Shown: positions 16,780 to 27,816, numbered from the stretch's first letter. The stretch is DNA of 64,000 bases from CAIWTU01 sp963815135 (GCA_963815135.1 CAWFFO010000011.1:62001-126000); one strand, 5' to 3'. The notes: a model not told the origin generated them from the letters alone. A program made the numbers and translations.

Positions 16780-17807
16780 GGAATGGATTTTCTTTCTCGC
16801 ATGTCCTCTCTAGTGGAATGCTTTCTCTTCACCGAATGACGGGATTTGCTCGAATGCCTCCTAGTCACATGGTGTCTTTTGGACGACACGTACAATTCCC
16901 TGTTGAACTCTTCATGCATGTTATGCAGCAGCTGGGCCGCCTGTTTCAGGTTCGGATCCGCTTTTTTTGCCGCTTTCAGAGCTGCCCTGGCTTCGTCGAA
17001 CCTGCCGGTTCTCAGGTAGAGGCGCCCCAGGGCGCTGAGTGCCTTAGCGTAGTCATTATTCAGTTCCAACGCCTTTTTGTATTCTTCCTCGGCCCCGGTG
17101 TAATTCTTCCGGAATTCGTAAATGAGCCCGAGCTTGTAATGGCTCGCGGGGTCCAGCGGTTTCTGTTTAACTCCATCCTCTATGAGTGCCGTTAATGCAT
17201 CATATCTTTTATTCTTCACATACAGGGCTATGAGGCCGTTTCTTGCCTGGTCGTCGTTACTTTTCAGGCGGAGAATCTCCTTGTATTCGTCAATGGCCCT
17301 GTCGGTCATTCCATGCCTTCGGTAAAGCAGCGTCAGGTCCCTGCGAATGCGGATGTTAGCCGGTGCGAGCGCTGACGCCGAGGTGTATTCCGAGACAGCG
17401 TCCAGGTAATTTCCTTCCAGGTCGTATAACCTGGCCAGATGATAATGAATCAGCGGGTTTCCCGGCTGTAATGACATGATTTGCCTGAATTGATCGGCTG
17501 CTTTCCCGAAATTTCCCCTGAACCGGCAAATATCGGCCAGCCTTCTGCGCGCGTCGATGTTGGCGGAATCCAGAAATATGGCAGTCTTGTACTCCTTCAC
17601 CGCTCCGTCGAGGTCACCTTCTTTCTCCAGCAGATTTCCCTTGATATAGTGCCCGTTTGAACCACTGCTTTTATGTGAAAATGAACTCTGAAAGGATCCA
17701 GAGGAATTACCGTCACCATTGTTGAAACCCCGGGCAGCCACCACGCCGCAAGGAAGGAATGTGGATAATGCCAATAATGCCGAAACTCTGTAAATGAACT
17801 GACTCAT
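16752..17807 (-). CDS. Exported TPR-repeat protein
   Basis: A 351-aa protein with a signal peptide (SALLALSTFLPCGVVAARG), a Ser/Gly-rich linker, and about seven tetratricopeptide repeats from residue ~55 to ~285 (for example GNLLEKEGDLDGAVKEYKTA, KLGLIYEFRKNYTGAEEEYK, ALGRLYLRTGRFDEARAALK). After the TPRs comes a basic tail with RHHVTRRHSSKSRHSVKRKHS. In the present frame it stops at DTQRR, but the His/Lys repeat continues in the -1 frame (see next entry), so this stop is probably not the ancestral end. Confidence 0.88.
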   Translation of the reverse strand: MSQFIYRVSALLALSTFLPCGVVAARGFNNGDGNSSGSFQSSFSHKSSGSNGHYIKGNLLEKEGDLDGAVKEYKTAIFLDSANIDARRRLADICRFRGNFGKAADQFRQIMSLQPGNPLIHYHLARLYDLEGNYLDAVSEYTSASALAPANIRIRRDLTLLYRRHGMTDRAIDEYKEILRLKSNDDQARNGLIALYVKNKRYDALTALIEDGVKQKPLDPASHYKLGLIYEFRKNYTGAEEEYKKALELNNDYAKALSALGRLYLRTGRFDEARAALKAAKKADPNLKQAAQLLHNMHEEFNRELYVSSKRHHVTRRHSSKSRHSVKRKHSTREDMRERKSIPEIADTQRR

Positions 17808-17896
17808 GCTATCTTCTCCCGAAATGTTTGATGCTGTTTCGCTACCGCCGGATTTTTATTTGGGCCCGACAAGTTATTCCGATGGCAGGGTTTTAA

Positions 17897-17927
17897 ATAA
17901 AAAAAAGGGGCGAAGGGTATTCGCCCC
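17897..17927 (-). terminator. Rho-independent terminator upstream of the TPR gene
   Basis: GGGGCGAA (17907-17914) pairs with TTCGCCCC (17920-17927) around GGGTA; on the minus strand the stem is followed by an eight-base T run. It lies upstream of the TPR start on the same strand, so it either stops read-through from repeat 18009-18203 or acts in the TPR leader. Confidence 0.6.
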
Positions 17928-18008
17928 GAACCGTTGAGGAGGAAGAGCCGGATTATTGATGTGTCCGGCGGAATCATCTCACGGTAACCTGAAATGTCCT
18001 GTCATCTC

Positions 18009-18203
18009 AAAAACGGCAGTTGGAGGTGTCCGCAGTAAGCAACTCAGGCCTGTTTCGTTGCTGCTCTTGGCGAAATGGAGTGTGGACAGCCGATATTGTC
18101 TGAACCCGAAGGGTGAGTTTAACGGCTGTAGCGAAATGAGCTTAGAGCAGCAGAAACAGGCCTCCGGAGCGAACGAAGGATGCCTGCAACTACCGAATCC
18201 AGG
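18009..18203 (+). repeat. 195-bp palindromic repeat family 1, copy 2 (intact)
   Basis: Near-identical to 58302-58495 and, reversed, to the split copy at 7787-9957. The arm AGGCCTGTTTCGTTGCTGCT pairs with AGAGCAGCAGAAACAGGCCT, and the outer ends (GGCAGTTGGAGGTGTC against the complement of GATGCCTGCAACTACC) are also roughly inverted, so the whole unit folds into one long hairpin. It lies in the 629-bp gap between the TPR gene and the trehalose cluster. It encodes no plausible protein. Confidence 0.85.
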
Positions 18204-18436
18204 ATTACTGGAATCCTTATGAATATTGTCTGCGATTTGATTACTGAACAAATAATTGGTATACAAAATATACGGGCATGGTTTTCCGATTGCAACCATT
18301 TTTTGAAAAAGAGCATTGCCTGGCAGTTTTCCGGTGATTGCCGGACTCAGACGACAAGCACTCCCCGGGACGGCGGATTTGCAACCTTATGGTCATATAG
18401 TACACTTATTACAACCAATTCTATGGAGAACAGGCC

Positions 18437-19093
18437 ATGAACAATTTCATCGTAAGAGACTGTGCGCTGCTTACCAGGATGAGCGGTGTCCAGGAAGCGG
18501 CAAATTTGAGGGAATTGCGGGCGCGGGTGGCCACCTGTGGAGAGAACGTGCTCTATCACCATTTCTGCGAGACCCTCTTGCGGCCTTCTTTCGACAACCC
18601 CGACTACCACAATGACTTCGCCGTCTGGACCAAGCTTTTCCTGGACGACCGGGTACTTGCGGAGCGACTCGGCATCCTCGATCCGTATACCATCGGGTCG
18701 ATGGATGACCTCAGGGCAACGATGCTGGACATATTCGACGAACGCCTGAGCGAATTGCCCATGAATCCGGCGGTGTCAAAAGGCGACGAGTTCTTTTTCC
18801 TGGAGGCCACGACCGTAGTCTTCGAAACCGGCGACATAATCGAAGAGCCTTCGCAACTCCCCATGAAAATCAGCAATATGACAAACGGGAGTATCTTTTA
18901 TCACTTCATAGAGGCTCGCAGGAGGACTCCCGGCAGGCAGGACGATTTTTCCGAATGGCTTTCCCAGTTCGGAGATGCCGGGGCAGGTTACGCAAATTCG
19001 CTTAGTTCCGTGGATTTCAGTTTTCTTACCCTGAGTGAAATGAGAAAAGTGCTTGTCGAATGCCTGGGCAGAGCGGGAGGTGAGCATGGCTAA
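18437..19093 (+). CDS. DUF5752 family protein
   Basis: A 218-aa soluble protein with two copies of a short motif block: ENVLYHHFCETLLRPSFDNPD / DYHNDFAVWTK and NGSIFYHFIEARRRTPG / RQDDFSEWLSQ. This matches DUF5752, which is found beside glycosyltransferases and alpha-amylases. GGAG at 18425-18428 precedes the ATG. It overlaps the next gene by 8 bp, so it probably works with or regulates the trehalose/glucan enzymes. No catalytic role is known to me. Confidence 0.8.
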   Translation: MNNFIVRDCALLTRMSGVQEAANLRELRARVATCGENVLYHHFCETLLRPSFDNPDYHNDFAVWTKLFLDDRVLAERLGILDPYTIGSMDDLRATMLDIFDERLSELPMNPAVSKGDEFFFLEATTVVFETGDIIEEPSQLPMKISNMTNGSIFYHFIEARRRTPGRQDDFSEWLSQFGDAGAGYANSLSSVDFSFLTLSEMRKVLVECLGRAGGEHG

Positions 19094-20324
19094 GTCGCTG
19101 GCGGCATATGAAGGAATTGCTTCTTCTTCCATAATCAGGGAGTTGCGGACTCTTGGCAGCAAGCTGAAGGGAATTCGGGTGGTCCACGTTAATTCCACCC
19201 GCGAAGGTGGCGGTGTCGCTGAAATCCTTTACTGGATGATACCGCTCATGAACGACCTGGGAATCGAGGCCAGCTGGGAGGTTATCGAAGGGACGAAGGA
19301 ATTCTTTACGGTAACCAAATCAATGCACAACGGGTTGCAGGGGTTTCCCGTGACTCTTTCCGGAAAAGATATCGAAATTCACCGGCAGGTCAACGAGGCA
19401 AACATGGAGCGGCTCCGCCCGTCTCTGGAAGACGCGCAGATCGTGCTCATCCACGACCCCCAGCCAGCCGCCCTGCTGTCCCTCTGCCCGGAAAGGAAGG
19501 GCAAATGGGTATGGCGCGGCCATATAGATATAAGTCATCCTTCCCTGTCGGTATGGAGAGCGTTGAAGCCGCTGATTACGGGTTACGATGCGAGCATTTT
19601 TTCCATGAGCCTTTTTGCCCAGCCACTTCCCCATCCGCAATTTCTCATCGCTCCGAGCATCGATCCGCTAAGTGAAAAGAATGTGGAACTATCCCAATCC
19701 GAAATCAACGCCGTTCGAGCGGATTTCGGCCTCGACCCCGAACGTCCCATACTCGTGCAGATTTCCCGCTTTGACAGGTTCAAGGACCCGCTGGGAGTGA
19801 TAGAAGCATACAAGATGGTGAGGAAGGTGCTGCCTGTTCAACTGGTGCTTGCCGGTGGGGGCGCGACTGACGATCCGGAAGGAAAAGCGGTGCTAGACGA
19901 GGTCATGGAAGCTGCGGCGGGTGATCCGGATATCCATGTGCTGCTCCTGCCGCCCGACGCCCACCGCACCATCAACGCCCTGCAGCGGATGGCAGACATC
20001 ATTATCCAGAAATCGGTCAGGGAGGGTTTCGGACTGACGGTGACCGAAGGGCTGTGGAAAGGCAAGCCGGTCATCGGAGGGGACGTGGGGGGCATCCGCC
20101 GCCAGGTTTTCAACTATCACACCGGTTTTCTCGTCAATACCCCCGAAGGCGCAGCGCACCGCATCAGGTTCCTGCTGCATCACAGTGCGATGATCGAGGA
20201 GATCGGCAGGAAGGCCAGGGAATTCGTCAGGGAAAATTTTCTGTTGACCAGGCATCTGCGGGAATACCTGACCCTGTTTCACTGGCTTCTCCACGGGGAA
20301 GGAAACCACAGGATTTACCTGTGA
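19086..20324 (+). CDS. GT4 glycosyltransferase, trehalose synthase (TreT)-like
   Basis: A 412-aa GT-B glycosyltransferase; start at 19086 with GGGAGG upstream. Key parts: VVHVNSTREGGGVAEIL (nucleotide-sugar/acceptor loop typical of TreT), VWRGHIDISHPS, ILVQISRFDRFKDPLGVI, and the GT4 EX7E motif EGFGLTVTE with GKPVIGGDVGGI. TreT-type enzymes join NDP-glucose and glucose to trehalose. It is translationally coupled to DUF5752 and followed by maltooligosyl-trehalose genes, so two trehalose routes may be encoded side by side. A role as another alpha-glucosyltransferase cannot be excluded. Confidence 0.85.
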   Translation: MAKSLAAYEGIASSSIIRELRTLGSKLKGIRVVHVNSTREGGGVAEILYWMIPLMNDLGIEASWEVIEGTKEFFTVTKSMHNGLQGFPVTLSGKDIEIHRQVNEANMERLRPSLEDAQIVLIHDPQPAALLSLCPERKGKWVWRGHIDISHPSLSVWRALKPLITGYDASIFSMSLFAQPLPHPQFLIAPSIDPLSEKNVELSQSEINAVRADFGLDPERPILVQISRFDRFKDPLGVIEAYKMVRKVLPVQLVLAGGGATDDPEGKAVLDEVMEAAAGDPDIHVLLLPPDAHRTINALQRMADIIIQKSVREGFGLTVTEGLWKGKPVIGGDVGGIRRQVFNYHTGFLVNTPEGAAHRIRFLLHHSAMIEEIGRKAREFVRENFLLTRHLREYLTLFHWLLHGEGNHRIYL

Positions 20325-20372
20325 CGGGAATATGAAGCCGTGAGGGGTGTATGATTTGATGCGGGAGAACAA

Positions 20373-22295
20373 GTGAAGAACAGATATACCGGCCGTGAAG
20401 GGATGCCGACAGGAGACTATCGCGCGGTTACCGTGCCGTGGAGTGGCGCGACCGGAGCGCTGATGGTCGGAAAAGACAAGGTGCGTTTCAGGGTATGGGC
20501 GCCACGCGTGGAGGGTGTTTCAGTCCGGATTTTCTCCAACGGCGAGAGCCGGGTTGTGCCTCTACGGAAAGAGGAGGAGGATATTTCTCGGCCGTTGTCG
20601 ATGGCGTGCGTGAGGGAAATAATTACCTTTACGTCCTGGACTTCGGGACGGAAAGGCCGGACCCTGCATCCAGGTTTCAACCGGACGGGGTGCACGGGCC
20701 GTCGCAGATCGTTGATCCCGAAAGCTTCACCTGGAGCGACGAGGCGTGGATGGGCAGGCCGCTTGACGATTATGTCATTTACGAGCTGCACGTGGGAACA
20801 TTTACCGAGGAGGGGACATTCGAAGCGTTAATTCCATGCTCGACTACCTGCTGGATCTCGGGATCACCGCAATCGAGCTGATGCCGGTGGCCCAGTTTCC
20901 GGGAGAGAGGAACTGGGGCTACGACGGCGTCTATCCCTTTGCCCCGCAGAACAGCTACGGCGGACCGGACGGCCTGAAGCGGCTGGTGGACGCCTGCCAC
21001 CGGCAGCGGGCTGGCGGTAATTCTGGACGTGGTCTACAACCACCTGGGACCCGAGGGGAATTATCTCGCATTGATTCGGCCACTACTTCACCGACCGGTA
21101 CCGGACGCCATGGGGAGAGGCGGTAAACTTCGACGGACCGTTACAGCGATGACGGTGCGGCGCTATTTCATCGACAACGCCCTCTACTGGGTCAGCTGAG
21201 TACCATATCGATGCCCTGCGGCTGGACGCGATCCACGGCATATTCGATTTCACGCGCCAGACACTTCCTGCAGGAACTGGCGACGGCGGTTCACGCGGAG
21301 GCGAGAGGCTCGGGCGGGAAAATCCACGTCATCGCCGAGAGCGACCTGAACGACATCACGGACTCATAAACGCCGCACGTAAATGGGCGGCTACGGTCTC
21401 GACGGCCAATGGAACGACGATTTCCATCATGCCCTGCACACTCTTCTGACAGGCGAGAGGGACGGCTATTACATGGATTTCGGCGGAACCGGCCAGTTCG
21501 CGAAATGCCTAGCGGAACGGTTTCGTCTATTCCGGCCAGTATTCCCGCTACCGTCACAGGCGCCACGGCAATTCCGCCGTCGGCTCAGACCGGCCGGCCG
21601 GTTCGTCGTCTTCGCCCAGAACCACGACCAGGTGGGAAACCGGATGTTCGGGGAACGACTTTCGGCGCTCGTTCCCTTGCGAATCGCTCAGGCTGGCCGC
21701 GGGCTGGCCCTGCTCTCCCCGTATGATCCCGCTCCTGTTCATGGGGGAGGAGTACGGCGAGGATGCGCCGTTTCTCTATTTCATCAGCCATGCCGATCCC
21801 GGCGCTGGTGGAGGCGGTGCGTGAAGGAAGGAAAGAAGAATTCGGGGCTTTCGCTTCCGAGGGGAGACCCCCCCGATCCCCGGTCGATCGAGACATTCTC
21901 TCCGCTCAAGATCGATCCGGAAAAAGATGTCTCCGGAAGTCACGCCGTCCTGTTCGAATTCTACAGGGAACATTGATTGCCATGAGAAAAAATATCCCGG
22001 CACTTTCCGTGCCCGAAAGCGATGCTTTCCGGGTCTGGCCCTGGAAGAGGAGAATCTGGCCCTGGTGGAAAGATGGAAGGGCGACAGCACGGCGGCTGTG
22101 CCTGTTCAATTTCAATGAAACCGATGTTTCTGTACGTCTTCCCGCGCCGCGGAACCCGGTGGAGCAGGCTACTGGATTCGTCCGGCTCGGAATGGGGCGG
22201 ACCGGGTACGGTACTGCCGGAAAAGGCGGACGGGCGGGACCGATGCCGTCATGCGCGGACGAAGCTGCGCGGTTTACCTGGCGGAGACGGACTGA
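20373..22295 (+). pseudogene. treZ: Malto-oligosyltrehalose trehalohydrolase (TreZ), multiple frameshifts
   Basis: The pieces together cover a ~600-aa GH13 enzyme that releases trehalose from maltooligosyl-trehalose, but the frame changes about ten times. Start GTG 20373 with GGGAG upstream. N-terminal CBM48 part: VRFRVWAPRVEGVSVRIF; then YVIYELHVGTFTEEGTFEA, GYDGVYPFAPQNSYGGPDGL, DVVYNHLGPEGNYL (near 21027), DALRLDAIHGIFD (near 21205, catalytic Asp region), HVIAESDLND (acid Glu), AQNHDQVGNRMFGERL (near 21620), and the end VYLAETD. All catalytic blocks remain recognisable, so damage is by small indels, not large deletion. Either poor sequence quality or recent decay. Confidence 0.88.
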
Positions 22296-22297
22296 CC

Positions 22298-24743
22298 ATG
22301 GAAAAATACATCTGCATTCACGGCCATTTTTACCAGCCTCCCAGGGAAAACCCCTGGCTGGAGGCCGTGGAGATCCAGGATTCGGCTCACCCCTACCACG
22401 ACTGGAACGAGCGGATCACCGCCGAATGCTACGCGCCCAACTCCGCGTCCCGCATCCTCGATGGTGACGGACAGGATCATGGATATCGTCAGCAACTATG
22501 CCAGGATCAGCTTCAATTTCGGTCCCACACTCCTCTCATGGATGGAGACGAATGCGCCTGAAATCTACCGGTCGATTCTCCAGGCGGACCGGCAGAGTAT
22601 CGAATGGCGCTCGGGCCACGGCAATGCAATCGCCCAGGTTTATAATCACATGATCATGCCCCTGGCCACCGACCGCGACAAACGGACCCAGGTGGTCTGG
22701 GGCATAAGGGATTTCGAGAGCCGCTTCGGGAGGTTTCCCGAAGGGATGTGGCTGGCGGAAACCGCCGTCGACCTGGAAACCCTCGATATACTTGCCGGAG
22801 CGGGGATACTCTTCACCATCCTGGCGCCACACCAGGCGGGCAAGGTGAGGGGGATCGGCGGCAGGAAATGGAAAGACATAAGCGGCGGGAAAATCGACCC
22901 GACCAGGGCTTATCTGTGCAGGCTTCCTTCCGGCCGGAAAATAAGCATCTTCTTTTATGACGGGCCCATCTCGCAGGCCGTGGCCTTCGAAAAACTGCTG
23001 AACCGCGGGGAGGATTTCGCCCATCGCCTGGTGAGCGGATTTTCCGGGTCGAGAAACTGGCCTCAGCTTCTCCATATCGCCACGGACGGAGAGACTTACG
23101 GTCACCATCACAAATATGGCGACATGGCCCTTGCGTATGCGCTGGATTACATAGAGAAAAACGGCCTGGCCCGGATCACTAATTACGGCGAATACCTGGA
23201 AAAGCACCCGCCGGACCACGAAGTCAGGATAGTGGAAAATACCTCCTGGAGCTGTTTTCACGGCATAGAGCGCTGGCGGAGCGACTGCGGCTGCGATTCC
23301 GGCGGGAATTCCGGCTGGGACCAGCAATGGCGTGCACCGCTGCGCGCGGCCCTGGACCAGTTGCGCGACAGCATGGCGGTGGGTTATGACCGGAAGGCCG
23401 GCGAATATCTCCGGGACCCGTGGCTTGCCAGGGATGATTATATCTCCGTTATCCTGGACCGCTCCGAGGAGAACATCGGCAATTTTATTGACCGGCATGC
23501 CGTCAGTGTACTTTATCCTGAGGCGTGGCCTGAAGTTTTCTGCCTGCTGGAAATGCAGCGCCAGGCCATGCTCATGTTCACCAGTTGCGGCTGGTTTTTC
23601 GATGAGATTTCCGGGTTGGAAGCGACGCAGGTGCTGCAGTATGCGGGGCGGGCTATCCAGTTGGCGGAGAAACTGCTGCCGGGTAACTTCGAGGAACCCT
23701 TCCTGGAGGTTCTTTCCGCGGCAAGGAGCAATATCCCGCAACACGAAAACGGCAGGACTATTTACGGGAAGTTCGTCAAGCCGTGCATGATCGATCTGGT
23801 CAATGTGGGCGCCCATTATGCCGTCAGCTCCATATTCGAAGACTATGTCGAAGAAACCCGAATTTACAGCTATCGGATCGACCGCGAGGAATTCCATCTT
23901 ATCAGAAGCGGTCAATCGGTCCTTGCCGTCGGCAAAGTAAATATTCGTTCGAGCATAACCCTGGAATCCGGGCATATCAGCTTCTGTGTCGTCTATTTCG
24001 GCAACCATGCCGTATATGGCGGGGTCCGTTCCTATCTGGGCGTGCAGGCGTACGAAGCCATGAACGACGAGGTGATGAAAATCTTTGCCGTCGGCGATTT
24101 TGCCGAGACTATACGGCTAATGGACCGGCATTTCGGCATGCACAACTATTCCATCAGGGACCTTTTCAGGGACGAACAGAGAAAGATCCTGGGGATTATG
24201 ATAGACAAGACCCTCACCGATTTCGACCATCAGTACATGAATCTTTATGAAAACAACCGGGGTCTGATGGGGATTCTGAGAGATACCGGCACGCCCATAC
24301 CGGGGAGATTTTTCACCACCGCCGAGATTGCCCTCAATCTTGAGTTGCGGAACTCGTTTGCCATGGAAAGGGTAAATGTTGAGGAAGCCGGTAGGATTCT
24401 CGATGATATCCGGACCTGGAATGTCAGCCTTGATTCCGTGGACCTGGAGTTTCTCATCAGACGGAAAATAGAGAGTATGATGGAAAAATTCCGGGAAAAT
24501 CCCGAAAATACCGACCACCTCGAGCAACTGCGCGGGCTGATGGATTTCGTATCGCAAATTCCTGTGGAACTGAATTACTGGAAGGTGCAGAACATCTGGT
24601 TCGATCTGGTGAAAACCGAATACCCCCGCTTTCTCGCCTGCTCGCGCACCGGTGAGGAAGACGGAGTGCGGTGGGTGGAGGATTTCGGAAAACTTGGCGA
24701 GCTGCTGGGGTTCAACACGGCGGCGGTCATTCCGGAGGCGTGA
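22298..24743 (+). CDS. GH57 family glycoside hydrolase with DUF3536, one frameshift near the start
   Basis: An ~815-aa alpha-glucan-active enzyme. It starts MEKYICIHGHFYQPPRENPW, the GH57 first motif. Near 22470 (GGTGACGGACAGG) one extra base shifts the frame; from 22461 the other frame runs without a break (DIVSNYARISFNFGPTLLSW to the stop). Further motifs: RFPEGMWLAETAVD (candidate nucleophile Glu), ILAPHQA, and IATDGETYGHHHKYGD (candidate Asp). The C-terminal half is the DUF3536 region. It is expected to hydrolyse or rearrange alpha-1,4-glucan, supplying chains for TreY. As written, translation from 22298 stops early. Confidence 0.85.
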
Positions 24744-24804
24744 AGCTGAAACGGCAGTAAATCACACGAAGCATAGTGCGATCAATAAGTCCGAAAGGAA
24801 AAAA

Positions 24805-27800
24805 ATGGAAACCGGTTCATTATGTCTGCTCAGCGTGCCAGTCGCCACTTACAGGCTGCAGTTCAACGGGGATTTCAGGTTTGACGCGGCGCGGCGTGTC
24901 CTGCCCTATCTGCGTCAACTGGGGATCAGCCATATATACTCTTCACCCTATTTCAAAGCCCGGCAGGGAAGCGGACACGGCTACGACATAACGGACCACA
25001 ATTCCCTGAACCCCGAGGTCGGAAGCGAAGAAGAATACGACGCGTTTGTCGGGGAAATGCGGAAATCGGGGATAGGGCAGATCCTGGACATCGTGCCCAA
25101 TCACATGTGCGTGGAAAGCAGCGACAACTCCTGGTGGTTCGATGTCCTGGAAAACGGACCCAGCTCCACCTATTCCTCTTTTTTCGATATAGACTGGGAC
25201 CCGACCAAGCCGGAGCTGAAAAACAAGGTTCTGCTTCCCATTCTCGGAGACCAGTACGGCACCATACTGGAAAACCGCGAATTGCGGCTGGAATTCCATG
25301 AGGGAGCTTTCTACCTGTATTACTACGAACACAAATTTCCCATAATCCCCAAGACCTACGTCGATATCCTGTCATGCCGGCTGGAGGAACTGGAGCTTTC
25401 GCTCGGGGAGGACAACCAGCACTACCAGGAACTGCTGAGCATCATGACCGCGCTCGATCATCTTCCTCAATATACCGAAACCGACAACGACCGGGTTGTC
25501 GAAAGATACCGCGAGAAGGAAATCATCAAAAGGCGGCTCGGCTCCCTCTACCTGGAAAGTCCCGAGGTGGGAGAGTTCATCAACGAAAACGTGCGTATTT
25601 TCAACGGCGCAAACGGGGACCCCAGGAGCCTGGATCTCCTCGACGGACTTTTGAGGCAGCAGGTTTACCGGCTTTCCCACTGGCGGGTGGCGACCGAGGA
25701 AATAAATTATCGCAGGTTTTTCGATATCAACTCCCTGGGAGCAATCAGGATGGAGGATCCCGCCGTCTTCGCCGAAAGCCACAGGATGATATTCGAACTG
25801 ATCAGGGAAGGGAAGGTGACCGGGTTGCGCATCGACCACATCGACGGGCTTTACGACCCTTCCGAATATCTGGCCCGCCTGCAATACGGCTGTTTCCTCA
25901 ACAAATGGCCGACCTGTCCCGAATTTCCGAAAGTGGACGGGGCTGCCGGAAGCTGTGGGAACAACGAAGAGGATTCGGTTGAGGCCGGAATCCGCAAAAA
26001 ATATCTGGAAATTCTCGACTTCGACCCGAGGTTCAAGGCCTTTTACATTGTTGGCGAAAAAATCCTGATGAAGGGAGAAAAACTGCCCGAAGACTGGCCG
26101 ATTTACGGGGCTACCGGCTACGGCTACATGAATTCCCTGAACGGCCTGTTCGTGGATTCGGCAAACGGCAAGGCGTTAAACGCCTTGTACGGCAGTTTCA
26201 CCGGGTACCGCGCAAAATTTACGGAAACGGTATACGAAAAGAAGAAACTGGTCATGCAGGTATCGATGTCCAGTGAAGTCAATACTCTCGGACACTATCT
26301 GAACACCATCTCGGAAATGGACCGGCACACCAGGGATTTTACCCTTAACAGTCTGATCAAGGCGCTCGTGGAGGTAATTGCGTTTTTTCCGGTTTACCGG
26401 ACCTACATCAACAGCTTCGAGGTTTCCGAGAGGGACCGGCAGTATATCGATTACGCCGTAGCCAAGGCAAGACGCAATAATCCGGCCACCAACGCTTCGG
26501 TTTTCGATTTCATCCGGGATGTCCTCCAACTCAGGTTCTATGACCGGCTGGAAGAGGCTGACAAGAAGGAATGGCTCGATTTCGTCATGAGGTTCCAGCA
26601 GATTACCGGACCGGTCATGGCGAAGGGGGTGGAAGATACCGCCTTTTACGTCTATAACAGGTTCGTGTCGCTGAACGAGGTGGGAGGCAATCCCGAGCGG
26701 TTCGGCGTTTCCCTGGACGCCTTCCACGGCCAGAACATAGAACGGTGGAAGTCGCGCCCGCTGGCCATGCTTGCCACCTCCACCCATGATACAAAGCGCG
26801 GAGAGGATGTCAGGGCGCGGATAAACGTCCTGTCAGAGATCCCGGATTTGTGGAAACGTAGCCTGCTGCGCTGGAGCAGGTTCAACAGGAAAATAAAGAT
26901 GGCTGTGGACGGCCGGCTGGTACCGGACCGCAACGAGGAGTACCTGCTCTACCAGACCCTTGTGGGCGCCTGGCCGGTCGGGTCTCCGTCCGAAAACGGG
27001 TACGACGTATTCAGGCAGCGCATCAAGGATTACATGCTCAAGGCGGTCAGGGAGGCCAAGGTCAATACCAGCTGGATAAACCCCGATCCGGCCTATGAAG
27101 AGGCATTGATGTTTTTCGTGGACATGGTTACGGAAGACAGCAGCCGCAACCGCTTTCTCGATGAATTCAGGTCGTTCATTCCGCTGGTTACGTCTTGCGG
27201 GATGTTCAATTCCCTGTCGCAGACCCTGCTCAAGCTTACCTCGCCGGGTATTCCCGATATATACCAGGGAAGCGAGTTGTGGGACTTGAACCTGGTCGAC
27301 CCCGACAACCGGCGGCCGGTGGATTACGAATTCCGGGTAAACCTTCTTGAATCCATGAAAAGGTCGGAATCGGAAAGTGGTATGCCCGGGCTGGTGCGAG
27401 AACTATTGGCGAACAGGCAGGACGGCGCGGTCAAGCTCTACCTGATGCACAAAATCCTTGTGTATCGCGGAGAAAGAAGGGACCTTTTCGAATCCGGCAG
27501 GTATCTGCCGCTGGAGGCGAAAGGAGAGAAAGCCGGAAATCTGTGCGTATTCGACCGCTCTCTCGATATGCAGTCGGCGCTGGTCGTCGCACCCTTGTTT
27601 TATACCCGGCTGATAGGCGATGCCGACGCTCTGCCGTTCGGCGCGGAAGTCTGGGGCGACACCCGCATCGTAATTCCCTTTGATTTTCCCGCAAACCGGT
27701 ACCGCAACATCTTCACCGGCGAAATCGTCACATCCACCTCTGAAGGTGACGCCTCGATACTTTATCTGGCGGATATCCTCGGCGCATTCCCCGTGGCACT

Positions 27801-27816
27801 GCTGGAAAAGCTCTGA
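24805..27816 (+). CDS. treY: Malto-oligosyltrehalose synthase
   Basis: A 1003-aa GH13 enzyme that converts the reducing-end alpha-1,4 link of maltodextrin to alpha,alpha-1,1, the step before TreZ. Start set at METGSLCLLSVP, with AAAGGA upstream, rather than the longer open frame from 24652. Motifs: PVATYRLQFNGDF, SHIYSSPYFKARQGSGHGYD, DIVPNHMCVES, GLRIDHIDGLYDP (nucleophile Asp), EKILMKGEKLPEDW (acid Glu), TSTHDTKRGEDVRARI and GIPDIYQGSELWD. It is intact over 3 kb, in contrast to treZ. Confidence 0.95.
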   Translation: METGSLCLLSVPVATYRLQFNGDFRFDAARRVLPYLRQLGISHIYSSPYFKARQGSGHGYDITDHNSLNPEVGSEEEYDAFVGEMRKSGIGQILDIVPNHMCVESSDNSWWFDVLENGPSSTYSSFFDIDWDPTKPELKNKVLLPILGDQYGTILENRELRLEFHEGAFYLYYYEHKFPIIPKTYVDILSCRLEELELSLGEDNQHYQELLSIMTALDHLPQYTETDNDRVVERYREKEIIKRRLGSLYLESPEVGEFINENVRIFNGANGDPRSLDLLDGLLRQQVYRLSHWRVATEEINYRRFFDINSLGAIRMEDPAVFAESHRMIFELIREGKVTGLRIDHIDGLYDPSEYLARLQYGCFLNKWPTCPEFPKVDGAAGSCGNNEEDSVEAGIRKKYLEILDFDPRFKAFYIVGEKILMKGEKLPEDWPIYGATGYGYMNSLNGLFVDSANGKALNALYGSFTGYRAKFTETVYEKKKLVMQVSMSSEVNTLGHYLNTISEMDRHTRDFTLNSLIKALVEVIAFFPVYRTYINSFEVSERDRQYIDYAVAKARRNNPATNASVFDFIRDVLQLRFYDRLEEADKKEWLDFVMRFQQITGPVMAKGVEDTAFYVYNRFVSLNEVGGNPERFGVSLDAFHGQNIERWKSRPLAMLATSTHDTKRGEDVRARINVLSEIPDLWKRSLLRWSRFNRKIKMAVDGRLVPDRNEEYLLYQTLVGAWPVGSPSENGYDVFRQRIKDYMLKAVREAKVNTSWINPDPAYEEALMFFVDMVTEDSSRNRFLDEFRSFIPLVTSCGMFNSLSQTLLKLTSPGIPDIYQGSELWDLNLVDPDNRRPVDYEFRVNLLESMKRSESESGMPGLVRELLANRQDGAVKLYLMHKILVYRGERRDLFESGRYLPLEAKGEKAGNLCVFDRSLDMQSALVVAPLFYTRLIGDADALPFGAEVWGDTRIVIPFDFPANRYRNIFTGEIVTSTSEGDASILYLADILGAFPVALLEKL

